A stretch of DNA of 64,000 nt from Persephonella hydrogeniphila. GTDB taxonomy: Bacteria > Aquificota > Aquificia > Aquificales > Hydrogenothermaceae. Below the pieces are notes generated by a model that made no database searches, was not told the origin of the DNA, and was given only the letters and a program-made list of their open reading frames with translations. Position numbers and translations under genes: made by a program. The stretch is from contig NZ_OBEI01000001.1 of NCBI RefSeq assembly GCF_900215515.1, positions 62,001 to 126,000 of the forward strand, in the 5' to 3' direction. Below are positions 27,607 through 36,290 of this stretch, piece by piece. Each line of letters starts with the position of its first letter. The stretch's first letter is position 1.

Positions 27607-28501
27607 TCTAAAAATCGCATTGGTATATGGAGGTAAGTCTTCAGAAAGAGAGATATCAATAAAAAGCGGAAATGCCGTAAAAGAAGCTCTAAAAAGATTA
27701 AACTTAAAATTTGAGGTTTTTGACCCTGTAGACTCGATCGATTTTGTTAATAGATTGATAGAGTATAAGCCTGATCTTGTTTTTAATGTCCTTCACGGAA
27801 AATACGGAGAGGATGGCTCTATACAGGGATTGTTTGAAATTTTAGGTTACAGGTATACCGGATCACCTGTTAAAGCAAGTGCCATTGCTATGGATAAGGT
27901 ACTTTCAAAAGAGATAGCACAGATTACCGGTATACCTACCCCAGACTGGATTGTAGTGGAAAATATCAAAGAAACAGAAAAATGGAATGTATTTCCTGCT
28001 GTTGTAAAACCAAATGAAGAAGGTTCATCGATAGGTGTAGAGATTGTAAACGGCAGGGAAGAGCTTTGTAAAGCTGTGGAGAATGCTTCAAAACTAAACA
28101 GACAGGTTATTATTGAGGAATTTATTAACGGAAGAGAGATAACGATAGGTATACTAAATGGTAGGCCTCTTGAACCTATCGAAATAGTGGTAGAAGACGG
28201 TTTTTATGATTTTGAGAACAAATACATATCCGGAAAAACAGAGTATATCGTATCTCCTTATCTGGTGCAGGAAGAAAGAGAAAAATTAGAGAGTTACAGT
28301 CTTAAAATCTACAACAAAATTGGTTGTAAAGGAGCAGCGAGGATAGATTTTATACTGAAAGATGGAACTCCGTACTTTTTAGAGATAAATACTATTCCTG
28401 GAATGACAGATCACAGCCTTCTTCCAAAAGCAGCTAAAGCTGTAGGTATAGATTTTGACAATCTTGTTTTGGAAATAATAAGGGGAGCGTTGGATGGGTA
28501 A
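27596..28501 (+). CDS. ddl: D-alanine--D-alanine ligase
   Basis: ATP-grasp ligase that makes the D-Ala-D-Ala end of the peptidoglycan stem; 301 residues. VYGGKSSEREISIKSG, HGKYGEDGSIQGLFE, KPNEEGSSIG, EEFINGREIT and EINTIPGMTDHSLLPK are the family motifs. It begins with TTG at 27596 (a second TTG follows), overlapping the end of murB by 11 bp, with AAGGGA upstream. Confidence 0.95.
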   Translation: MLSDLKIALVYGGKSSEREISIKSGNAVKEALKRLNLKFEVFDPVDSIDFVNRLIEYKPDLVFNVLHGKYGEDGSIQGLFEILGYRYTGSPVKASAIAMDKVLSKEIAQITGIPTPDWIVVENIKETEKWNVFPAVVKPNEEGSSIGVEIVNGREELCKAVENASKLNRQVIIEEFINGREITIGILNGRPLEPIEIVVEDGFYDFENKYISGKTEYIVSPYLVQEEREKLESYSLKIYNKIGCKGAARIDFILKDGTPYFLEINTIPGMTDHSLLPKAAKAVGIDFDNLVLEIIRGALDG

Positions 28502-29174
28502 GAAACTAAAGATCATTCTGGCAGTTTTCTGGATATTTCTGTGTGCTTTACTTGGTTTATTCTCCCCATCAATCCCTTTTGTAAAAGAGTTGTTTGAGAT
28601 AAAAACGGTAAATGTAAAAGGAACCGATAAATTTACAGAACAGGATATAAGGAGAATCTTTGAGAAGGAAAACTGGTTTTTCCTCGACAAAAAAAAGATA
28701 AAAAGCCAGCTGAAAAAATTTAATTTTGTTAAAAATGTTGAGATTAATCGATTATTCGTAGGAAATTTAGATTTAATTGTGTTAGAAAGAAAACCATTTG
28801 CCTACATATACTACAAACGAAAAAGATATCTAATAGACGAAGAAGGAGTGGCTTTAAGTCCTAAATATTACAAAATAAATAAAAACCAAAAACTTCCTGT
28901 CTTGATATATAATGATAAATCTATAGACAAAAATAAACTAAAAAAGGTTGCTTTGATTAAAGAGAGTTTTAAAGATCTGCTTGATGTCAAGAAATTTTAT
29001 ATAAATAAAAGCCAGATAGCCTGCCTTACATCAGACAACAGAAATATTATCTTTAGTATCGAAGATATAGACAAAAGTATACAGAGGGCAAAAATTTTTA
29101 TCAAAAAGGTAGGAATAAAAAACTTTAAATATCTGAATTTTAGTTTTGAATCAATGGTAGTTGTGAGGAGATAA
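28494..29174 (+). CDS. ftsQ: Cell division protein FtsQ/DivIB
   Basis: A 226-residue bitopic membrane protein: short cytoplasmic start, one membrane segment (about 6-27), then a POTRA domain beginning at EIKTVNVKGTDKFTEQDI (about 35-52) and a beta domain. Sequence identity in this family is low, so the call rests on architecture, the LERKPFAYI segment and its place between ddl and ftsA, which is the standard order. It overlaps ddl by eight bases. Confidence 0.85.
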   Translation: MGKKLKIILAVFWIFLCALLGLFSPSIPFVKELFEIKTVNVKGTDKFTEQDIRRIFEKENWFFLDKKKIKSQLKKFNFVKNVEINRLFVGNLDLIVLERKPFAYIYYKRKRYLIDEEGVALSPKYYKINKNQKLPVLIYNDKSIDKNKLKKVALIKESFKDLLDVKKFYINKSQIACLTSDNRNIIFSIEDIDKSIQRAKIFIKKVGIKNFKYLNFSFESMVVVRR

Positions 29175-29175
29175 A

Positions 29176-30420
29176 ATGGGTAAAGAAAATGTTATTGTCG
29201 CACTTGATATTGGAACATCAAAAATAACAACACTTATCGGCGATATAGATGATTCTGGAAACCTTGTTGTTGCAGGGTTTGGTGAAGCTCCCTCAATGGG
29301 AATTGAAAAGGGAATTATAGTAAAACCTAATGATGTAATATCGGCAATAAGGAAATCTGTAGATGAGGCTGAGAGTACTGCAGGTTCAAAAATAAGTGGA
29401 GTTATAGCTAATGTAAGCGGTTATCATATTGAATGCAGAAATGATGCGGAGAAAATTGAGTTTAATACAAGCCAAAAGATAATAACCCAGATGGATATAA
29501 GCCAATTGATTGAGAAGGTGGCTTCAAAAATACAACCACAAAAGGAAAATCTCGAAGTTATCCATATAATTCCCAAAAAATATATATTAGATAATGAAGA
29601 TGAAGTAATAGACCCTATAGGACTTGTAGCATCAAAAATAGAAGGTAAATTTCATATAGTTTTAGACAAAATAAATGCATACACAAATCTAAAAAAAGTG
29701 ATTGAAAGCTCAGGTCTAAGGGTGATTGATTTTGTGGCAAATCCGATAGCATCGGCAACAGCAGTTTTATATCCCGAAGAAAAGGAGATGGGGATTGTAG
29801 TTCTTGATATTGGTGCAGGAACTACAGACATGGCTGTTTACAAAGATGGAAGTATCGAGTATATAAAATCATTTCCAGTAGGTGGAAATCAAGTAACGAT
29901 GGATATAGCCCACAGATTTAAAGTTTCAAAGGAAGAAGCAGAAAAATTAAAGACATCCTACGGGGCAGCAATTCCAGATTTTGAAGAAGGAGAAATTATA
30001 GAAGTTTATCCCAGAGGAAGTGAAGAGCCTATACATGTGGATCAGCTTGATCTGGTAGATACAATAGAAGCAAGGCTTTCAGAAATATTCGAGATAGCGA
30101 AAAGGGAGTTGGAAGAATTAGGATATCTCGGCAAGGTAAACGGAGGCGTCGTATTAACAGGTGGTGTTGCAAAAACGCCATACATAAAAGAGCTTGCAGA
30201 AAGTATATTTGGTCTTGACGTAAGAATAGGTAAGCCTAAGGCTTATACAGGATTTAGCGATAAAGTGGCGTTTCCTGAATATGCAACATCTATAGGAATG
30301 CTTCTGTTTGCAAAAAATAAAGTTTCCAGTATGAATACACAACCTGTATCAAACTCTTCAAGTTTTGATATATTAAAGATAGGAAAATCTCTTATAGAGA
30401 AAATAAAAAGTATTTTTTAA
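29176..30420 (+). CDS. ftsA: Cell division protein FtsA
   Basis: Actin-like ATPase that tethers FtsZ to the membrane; 414 residues. ALDIGTSKITTLIG is the phosphate-1 loop, VLDIGAGTTDMAVYKDG the phosphate-2 loop and VLTGGVAKTPYIKEL the adenosine loop. The 1C subdomain lies between about 85 and 165. The C-terminal KIGKSLIEKIKSIF is a plausible amphipathic membrane-binding helix. It starts two bases after ftsQ. Confidence 0.96.
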   Translation: MGKENVIVALDIGTSKITTLIGDIDDSGNLVVAGFGEAPSMGIEKGIIVKPNDVISAIRKSVDEAESTAGSKISGVIANVSGYHIECRNDAEKIEFNTSQKIITQMDISQLIEKVASKIQPQKENLEVIHIIPKKYILDNEDEVIDPIGLVASKIEGKFHIVLDKINAYTNLKKVIESSGLRVIDFVANPIASATAVLYPEEKEMGIVVLDIGAGTTDMAVYKDGSIEYIKSFPVGGNQVTMDIAHRFKVSKEEAEKLKTSYGAAIPDFEEGEIIEVYPRGSEEPIHVDQLDLVDTIEARLSEIFEIAKRELEELGYLGKVNGGVVLTGGVAKTPYIKELAESIFGLDVRIGKPKAYTGFSDKVAFPEYATSIGMLLFAKNKVSSMNTQPVSNSSSFDILKIGKSLIEKIKSIF

Positions 30421-30439
30421 ACCTTAGGAGGTTTTAGTT

Positions 30440-31585
30440 ATGGAGAATTTTAATTATGATGCAGAAAACCCATCAAGGATAAAAGTGTTCGGAGTTGGAG
30501 GCGGAGGAAGTAATGCAGTAGCAAGAATGATACAGGAAGGACTCCAGAATATAGAAATGTACATAGTAAATACAGATAAACAACATCTGGACTCTCTGGA
30601 GATTGTCCCAAACAGAATACATATTGGTGAGACTGTTACAAAAGGGCTTGGAGCCGGTGCGAAGCCAATAGTAGGAGAAGAAGCTGCCAAAGAGAATATT
30701 GATACTATAAAGCAGGCTATGGAAGGTGCAGATATGGTTTTTATAGCAGCAGGCCTTGGTGGTGGAACAGGCACAGGTGCTTCTCCTGTAATAGCACAGG
30801 CTGCAAAGGAGTTGGGAATTCTAACAGTTGCAGTTGTTACAAAGCCGTTTGATTTTGAAGGAGCTCAAAAGGCAAAAATAGCTGAAGAAGGCTTAAAAAA
30901 ACTAAAAGATGTTGTTGACACATACATTGTGATCCATAACCAGAAACTTGCCACAATAGCAGGAAAAAGATTTACATGGGGAGAAGCGTTCAAACTGGTA
31001 GACAGCATCCTCTACAAAGCAGTAAGAGGAATAACAGATCTTATTCTTGTTCCCGGATTGATAAACGTAGACTTTGCCGATGTTAAAACAATTATGGAAG
31101 GTGGAGGAAAAGCCCTTATAGGTGTAGGTTCCGGCAGAGGAGAAAATAAAATCGAAGAGGCTGTTATATCTGCAACAACATCCCCACTTCTTGAAGATGT
31201 GTCTATTCAGGGAGCAAAAAGGCTTCTGATAAACCTTGAAGTAAGCCCAGATATCTCCTATGCAGATGTTGAAGATGCAATAGCACAGATAAGAGAAGCA
31301 GCTCATCCAGAATCTCTTATAATATTTGGGGCATCACTGAACCAGAATATCGAAGATGAAATGAGAATAACAGTGGTCGCTACAGATTTTGAAAGTGAAA
31401 AAAAAGATGAAACAAAACCGAGAAAAACATTAGACAGAAGAATTCCTAAAAGACCTATTCCTCCAGTTGAAAAAGAAGAAATAAAAGAAGAACCTTCTGT
31501 CCCAGGAGGACTTATAAACGAGATTGAATATGAAGATTTAGACATCCCTGCATACATAAGGAAGAAAAGGGGTGACATTAATTGA
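30440..31585 (+). CDS. ftsZ: Cell division GTPase FtsZ
   Basis: Tubulin-like GTPase that forms the division ring; 381 residues. The nucleotide loop GGGTGTG is at 107-113, and VGGGGSNAV and NVDFADVKTIM (T7 loop) are intact. A charged linker rich in Lys, Glu and Pro starts about residue 315. The C-terminal tail, DLDIPAYIRKKRG, is the conserved peptide that binds FtsA. AGGAGG sits nine bases before the ATG. Its stop overlaps the pgsA start. Confidence 0.97.
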   Translation: MENFNYDAENPSRIKVFGVGGGGSNAVARMIQEGLQNIEMYIVNTDKQHLDSLEIVPNRIHIGETVTKGLGAGAKPIVGEEAAKENIDTIKQAMEGADMVFIAAGLGGGTGTGASPVIAQAAKELGILTVAVVTKPFDFEGAQKAKIAEEGLKKLKDVVDTYIVIHNQKLATIAGKRFTWGEAFKLVDSILYKAVRGITDLILVPGLINVDFADVKTIMEGGGKALIGVGSGRGENKIEEAVISATTSPLLEDVSIQGAKRLLINLEVSPDISYADVEDAIAQIREAAHPESLIIFGASLNQNIEDEMRITVVATDFESEKKDETKPRKTLDRRIPKRPIPPVEKEEIKEEPSVPGGLINEIEYEDLDIPAYIRKKRGDIN

Positions 31586-32148
31586 GTGTACAGCTGCAAA
31601 ATTCTAAATCAGAAGGAATATTGAAGAATTTGCAGCCTGTTAGCTTTGCTAATCTGCTAACTATATCGAGACTTATTATAACCCCTTTCCTTATTTACAC
31701 GATACTACATGACTACTATGTAGTATCAGGTATTCTTGTTGTTGTTGCTGTCTTATCAGACTGGTTGGACGGTATTATAGCGAGAAAAACAAATGATGTA
31801 ACAAAACATGGAGAACTTTTAGATCCTGCTGTTGACAAAATTTTTACCATATCAGTTCTTGTAGCATTTGTAGAGAAACATCTTATATCTACATTTATCG
31901 TTTTTCTTATAATTCTTAGAGAGATGATGGTTACATGGTTCAGAAGTGTTATGGTTAACAGAGGGGTAGTAGTTCCTGCATCTTTTTACGGAAAGGTAAA
32001 AACCACCCTTCAACTTATAGCAATATTCTTACTTTCTATCAATGTTACTGATCTTGGAGTGGTATTCCTCTGGCTCTCTATTATAGTGGCGTACTACTCC
32101 GGGATCGATTATCTTAAAATATTCATAAAGAAAAAAGTCTGGGAATAA
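31582..32148 (+). CDS. pgsA: CDP-diacylglycerol--glycerol-3-phosphate 3-phosphatidyltransferase
   Basis: Membrane enzyme making phosphatidylglycerol phosphate; 188 residues with about four to five membrane segments. The CDP-alcohol phosphotransferase signature DX2DGX2ARX8GX3DX3D reads DWLDGIIARK...HGELLDPAVDK (about 54-80). The start is TTG at 31582 overlapping the ftsZ stop, with AAGGGGTG upstream. A hydrophilic 20-residue N-terminal extension precedes the first membrane segment. Confidence 0.9.
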   Translation: MSVQLQNSKSEGILKNLQPVSFANLLTISRLIITPFLIYTILHDYYVVSGILVVVAVLSDWLDGIIARKTNDVTKHGELLDPAVDKIFTISVLVAFVEKHLISTFIVFLIILREMMVTWFRSVMVNRGVVVPASFYGKVKTTLQLIAIFLLSINVTDLGVVFLWLSIIVAYYSGIDYLKIFIKKKVWE

Positions 32149-32149
32149 T

Positions 32150-32734
32150 ATGAAAATTTTATATTTAACCCTCACTTACCTTATAGCATCAATCCCCTTC
32201 GGCTATATTATAGGAAAAATTTTTGGCAAAGACGTGACGAAAGAAGGTAGTGGGAATATAGGGGCGACAAATGTTGCCAGAACTATCGGTAAAAAGGCAG
32301 GTGTCTTGGTTCTGACTTTAGATATGTTAAAAGGTTTTATACCTGTTTTTTTAGCCAAAAACTACTTCTTTTTTGACGACAAATTCGTAGCTTTAGTCGC
32401 AATTACTGCTGTTGTTGGACATTGTTATTCTGTGTTTATGAAATTCAAAGGGGGAAAAGGTGTTGCAACAGGTATAGGCGTTCTTCTCGCTCTTTCTCCA
32501 AAGGTTGCTCTAATAGTAATTCTTTTGTGGGCAGGTATTTTTCTTACAACAGGATATGTTTCTCTCGCTTCTATTATATCTGCTTTTATGTCGTGGATAA
32601 TGATGAACTATATAGTAGAGAACTACTATTACACACTGGCAGCCTTGCTTGCATCTTTTATCATCATATACAAACATTCCTCTAATATAGAAAGGCTTAT
32701 AAAAGGTACAGAACACAGATTTATTTATAAATAG
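32150..32734 (+). CDS. plsY: Acyl-phosphate glycerol-3-phosphate acyltransferase
   Basis: Five-to-seven-segment membrane enzyme that starts phospholipid synthesis from acyl phosphate; 194 residues. The three PlsY boxes are SIPFGYIIGK, GSGNIGATNVART and KFKGGKGVATGIG. It begins one base after pgsA and ends exactly where the convergent rel gene ends, with no terminator between them. Confidence 0.95.
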   Translation: MKILYLTLTYLIASIPFGYIIGKIFGKDVTKEGSGNIGATNVARTIGKKAGVLVLTLDMLKGFIPVFLAKNYFFFDDKFVALVAITAVVGHCYSVFMKFKGGKGVATGIGVLLALSPKVALIVILLWAGIFLTTGYVSLASIISAFMSWIMMNYIVENYYYTLAALLASFIIIYKHSSNIERLIKGTEHRFIYK

Positions 32735-34888
32735 TTATCTTTTTTTGCAGATTCTTGACACAGAATCAACATCTTTAACAGAAGAAACCATTCTTATCAC
32801 CTTGTTCAGATGTTCCAGATTTCTTACAGATATTTTCATATCGATAATCGCTTTACCATCTCTTCTTGTTCTGACATTAGCACCTGATATGTTTGTTTTC
32901 GTAGATGCTATAGCTGTTGATACCTCAGCAAGTAATCCTGGTTTATCTTTTGTGATAATTCTAAGAAAAGCAGGGAATGTTGAAGATACATTTTGAACAT
33001 TCCATATTGCACTTATTGCCCTTTCAGGTTCTGTTTCCAGTATCTTTTTAACATTGGGGCATTCCCTGTGGTGTATAGATATACCTTTTCCTTTTACTAT
33101 CACTCCAACAATCTCATCTCCCGGGATTGGACAGCAACATTTTGCGATAGTAGAAAGAATATTTGATATACCATCAACCTCTATAACAAGATCTTTCTCC
33201 TGAGTAGATTTACCTGAACTTGGAGTTTTAGATTTTTCTGTATCACCCCGGAGAAATCTGTGTACTTTATTTGGAGATATTTTTCCTTCTCCTACGGCAA
33301 TTACAAAATCCTCAAAGGTTTTATAATTAAATCTTTCTAACAGTTTTTCTTTTTCTTCTTCTGTTAATTCAGAAGTCTTTTTACCTAATTTCCTGAGAAT
33401 TTTATCTAATAATCTTTCACCAAAATTTAAAAGTCTTTTCCTTTCTAATCTTGACAAATATTGCTTTATATTTGTTTTTGCCTTTGAAGTAACAACAAAA
33501 TTAAGCCAGTCTCTGCTGGGTTTGATACTTTTTCTGGTTATGATTTCTACAACATCCCCATTTTTCAATCTGGTATCAAGAGGAACGAGTTTTCCGTTAA
33601 CTTTTGCTCCTAAAGTTTTATGACCAACCTGTGTGTGTATGGCGTACGCAAAATCTACTGGGGTAGCTCCTACAGGAAGTTTAATCAGGTCACCCTTTGG
33701 AGTAAAAACAAATATTTCATCGCTTGATAAGTCTCCTTTAACAGAAGATAAAAGTTCTTCAGAGCTGTTTTCTTTTATAGAGTCTAATATATTTCTCAGC
33801 CATGTAAAAGATTTAAGATCTTTTTCTGATATGTACTTTCCTCCTTTGTACCTCCAGTGGGCAGCTATTCCCTCTTCTGCTATCTTGTGCATCTGTTTTG
33901 TTTTTATCTGTATCTCAACAAACTTTCCACCAGGTCCAACTACTGTCGTATGTAAAGCCTGATACATGTTTGATTTTGGAAGGGATATATAATCTTTAAA
34001 TCTCCCTGGAACAGGAGACCATGTAGAATGGATAAGACCGAGTGTAAGATAACAGTCTTTTATTGAGTCAACGATTATTCTTATCCCATATATATCGTAC
34101 ACATCACTCAGACTTATCCCTTTTCTTAAAGTTTTTTCGTAGATACTGTAAATATGTTTCGTTCTGTACTGTATCTCAGCTTTTATGCCGTGATTTTCCA
34201 GAATTTCCTGTATTTTGGGAACAATCTCTTCTCTTAAGAATTTCTCCTGCTTATCCTTTGATGCAGCTATATACGTTGTTATTTTTTTGTATTCTTCTGG
34301 ATTTAAGTACATAAATGACCTGTCTTCAAGCTCACTCTTTATTTTCCACAGTCCAAGTCTCGCTGCAAGAGGTGCATATATATCTAAAGTTTCCTTTGCT
34401 ATCCTTTTTCTTTTTTCTTCAGGAAGAGGTTCAAGTGTTCTTATGTTATGAAGTCTATCAGCAAGTTTAACCAGTATAACTCTCAGATCCTGAGCCATAG
34501 AAACTATCATTTTTCTAAAATTTTCTGCCTCTGCCTCTTCTTTACTCTGGAATCTGTACTTTCCTATCTTTGTGACACCATCTACAATCTTCGCTACAGT
34601 TTCTCCAAATTTTTCTTCTATTTCTTCCAGAGTTGTGTCTGTATCTTCAACAACGTCATGGAGGAGAGCTGCTATGATAGATGTCTTGTCTAATTTTAGC
34701 TCTGCAAGAGTTTTTGCTGCTTCTATAGGATGGATATAGTAAGGCTCACCTGATTTTCTAAACTGTCCTTCATGTTTTTTTATTATAAAATCAACAGTCT
34801 CTTTTATCTTATTAATATCCTCTTCATCAAGATAATCTAACTTCTGAATAAGCTCATCTGCAGGGTGTTTTTCTAAGGTTTTTACCAT
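32735..34888 (-). CDS. rel: Bifunctional (p)ppGpp synthetase/hydrolase
   Basis: Long RelA/SpoT homolog, 717 residues. The HD hydrolase domain (about 30-190) keeps HPIEAAKTLAEL and LLHDVVEDTD; the synthetase domain (about 220-350) keeps DVYDIYGIRIIVDS, GRFKDYISLPKSNMYQALHT and EIQIKTKQMHKIAEEGIAAHW. A TGS domain (about 395-455), a zinc-finger-like CCCPIPGDEIVG region and a C-terminal ACT domain (from about 645) follow. Both catalytic domains look active. It is probably last in a minus-strand unit with two uncharacterised genes. Confidence 0.95.
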   Translation of the reverse strand: MVKTLEKHPADELIQKLDYLDEEDINKIKETVDFIIKKHEGQFRKSGEPYYIHPIEAAKTLAELKLDKTSIIAALLHDVVEDTDTTLEEIEEKFGETVAKIVDGVTKIGKYRFQSKEEAEAENFRKMIVSMAQDLRVILVKLADRLHNIRTLEPLPEEKRKRIAKETLDIYAPLAARLGLWKIKSELEDRSFMYLNPEEYKKITTYIAASKDKQEKFLREEIVPKIQEILENHGIKAEIQYRTKHIYSIYEKTLRKGISLSDVYDIYGIRIIVDSIKDCYLTLGLIHSTWSPVPGRFKDYISLPKSNMYQALHTTVVGPGGKFVEIQIKTKQMHKIAEEGIAAHWRYKGGKYISEKDLKSFTWLRNILDSIKENSSEELLSSVKGDLSSDEIFVFTPKGDLIKLPVGATPVDFAYAIHTQVGHKTLGAKVNGKLVPLDTRLKNGDVVEIITRKSIKPSRDWLNFVVTSKAKTNIKQYLSRLERKRLLNFGERLLDKILRKLGKKTSELTEEEKEKLLERFNYKTFEDFVIAVGEGKISPNKVHRFLRGDTEKSKTPSSGKSTQEKDLVIEVDGISNILSTIAKCCCPIPGDEIVGVIVKGKGISIHHRECPNVKKILETEPERAISAIWNVQNVSSTFPAFLRIITKDKPGLLAEVSTAIASTKTNISGANVRTRRDGKAIIDMKISVRNLEHLNKVIRMVSSVKDVDSVSRICKKR

Positions 34889-34949
34889 CTTATCACTCTA
34901 AATCAGTATTAATTACTAATAATAAGGAATAACATTATAATTTCAAGGG

Positions 34950-35243
34950 TTAAATCACAGCTTCAAGCCAGTTATCTCCTAAATCGCCAATAATCTCAAG
35001 TGTAGGATCGTAATTTTTTTTAATATCATCAAGTATCAAATAGAGATCATCTATGTAATCTGGAGAGGTTAAAAAGTCTAAAATTCCCTTTTTCCCACTT
35101 CTTGTTCTCGGAAGAGCTATTCTACCATGCCCATCTACAACCATAGATATAAAATTTAGCTTTTTAGGATCAACCTTAACAACCAGATTTATACTTTTTC
35201 TGGGAGGATTATTTAATTTTTCTTTTAGCTTTTCGGTTATCAT
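34950..35243 (-). CDS. Small conserved protein, DUF4911-like
   Basis: A 97-residue soluble protein. VKVDPKKLNFISMVVDGHGRIALPRTRSGKKGILDFL resembles DUF4911 proteins, which have a VDP-x-DI-x-FI-x-EGYDG-like start and no known function; this match is from memory of the pattern and is tentative. AGAGGT precedes the ATG. It lies nine bases after the secreted protein gene and 61 bases before rel, so all three may be cotranscribed. Confidence 0.6.
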   Translation of the reverse strand: MITEKLKEKLNNPPRKSINLVVKVDPKKLNFISMVVDGHGRIALPRTRSGKKGILDFLTSPDYIDDLYLILDDIKKNYDPTLEIIGDLGDNWLEAVI

Positions 35244-35252
35244 TCTTTACCT

Positions 35253-36140
35253 CTAAATCTTGTTTATAAGATTAATAATATCTTCAAAATCTTCATTTGT
35301 AATAGAATAACTATCATATTTTTTTATATAAAAATTTAGTTTATCCTTAAGCTCTTTTATTACCTTTTGATTTTCTTCAGAAGAGACAAGATAAGCTTTA
35401 TTTATGTTGTATACTGCTGAGCTCATATACCTTTTGGACATATCGGGAGATATTTTATACGTGAAATTTGCCTTTACTATATACTCTTTTGCAAGAGCTA
35501 TATAAAGATTTTCCCTTGATGATATCTTTATGAGAGGAGTAAGAGCTAACTCTAACGCCTGTCTGGACTTTTTGTACTCTTTCGCTTTTAAATGATCTTT
35601 TGCTATCACTATAAGATTTCTTGCCTCAGAGATAGGATTATCTATTAATGGTATATTTATCTTACCTCTGATTTTTTCAAGTTTTTCTTGAAGTGTTTCA
35701 TTATTTCTTTTAACGGCAATCTCTCTGAGGTCTTCAAGTTCTTTTCTTATTATTTCATAGCTGTTTAGAAGACCTGATATCTCTTCTGTATGGACTATTA
35801 GAACTCTTATATCTGTTGAATAATTTTCTTCTGGATAAAACTTTATTCTTTTGATTAATGCTTCAATCTCTCTTTTTATAAGGTAAGTTGGTGAGTACTG
35901 GTAGGCTTCATTCAGGAAAAATAGTGAACCGTCAAGATAAGCATAGCTTTCTTTTTTTATAATACGTTTTTTGTTTAATGATGAGTATGCATCAAGTACA
36001 AGATTTAAAGCTCGTGTAGTGTAGAGTCTTATGTTGTAAACCTGATTCTCTGTCAAACCTTCATTCAGGTAGTTTTCCTGAGGCTTTGCAAAAAACAGGA
36101 ATCCTGTAAGTAAAAATAGAAAAAAGATCGATCTATACAT
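35253..36140 (-). CDS. Secreted helical protein of unknown function
   Basis: 295 residues with a clear signal peptide (about 1-18, MYRSIFFLFLLTGFLFFA) and an otherwise almost wholly helical, Lys/Glu-rich sequence. Residues about 165-235 (PISEARNLIVIAKDHLKAKE, then KSRQALELALTPLIKIS) have a TPR-like or YfdX-like spacing of Ala and Leu, but I would not assign a family. It is probably periplasmic. AAGGAGGT sits four bases before the ATG. It diverges from icd over a 150-bp gap. Confidence 0.65.
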   Translation of the reverse strand: MYRSIFFLFLLTGFLFFAKPQENYLNEGLTENQVYNIRLYTTRALNLVLDAYSSLNKKRIIKKESYAYLDGSLFFLNEAYQYSPTYLIKREIEALIKRIKFYPEENYSTDIRVLIVHTEEISGLLNSYEIIRKELEDLREIAVKRNNETLQEKLEKIRGKINIPLIDNPISEARNLIVIAKDHLKAKEYKKSRQALELALTPLIKISSRENLYIALAKEYIVKANFTYKISPDMSKRYMSSAVYNINKAYLVSSEENQKVIKELKDKLNFYIKKYDSYSITNEDFEDIINLINKI

Positions 36141-36206
36141 GATACCTCCTTGACCTATAAAATCATTATAACATCAAGTCAACACCTTATCTCAGAAAAA
36201 AATAAA

Positions 36207-36242
36207 ACACTGTTTGATTTTTTTTCTCACTTTGTTTATAAT
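36207..36242 (+). promoter_or_regulatory. icd promoter with a 17-mer shared with argF
   Basis: TTGATT (36214-36219), 17 bp, and a perfect TATAAT (36237-36242) give a strong promoter 49 bp before the icd ATG. ACACTGTTTGATTTTTT (36207-36223) is the exact reverse complement of the argF promoter spacer (18274-18290). The shared element overlaps the -35 here, so a common regulator is possible but unproven. Confidence 0.6.
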
Positions 36243-36290
36243 TTTTCCTCACAGATAATAAAAAACTATTAAAACTAAAGGAGGAAGACT

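Noticed and set aside
34063-34693. Overlapping plus-strand open frames inside rel
   Set aside because: They are antisense to the HD and synthetase domains of rel, and have no start signals.
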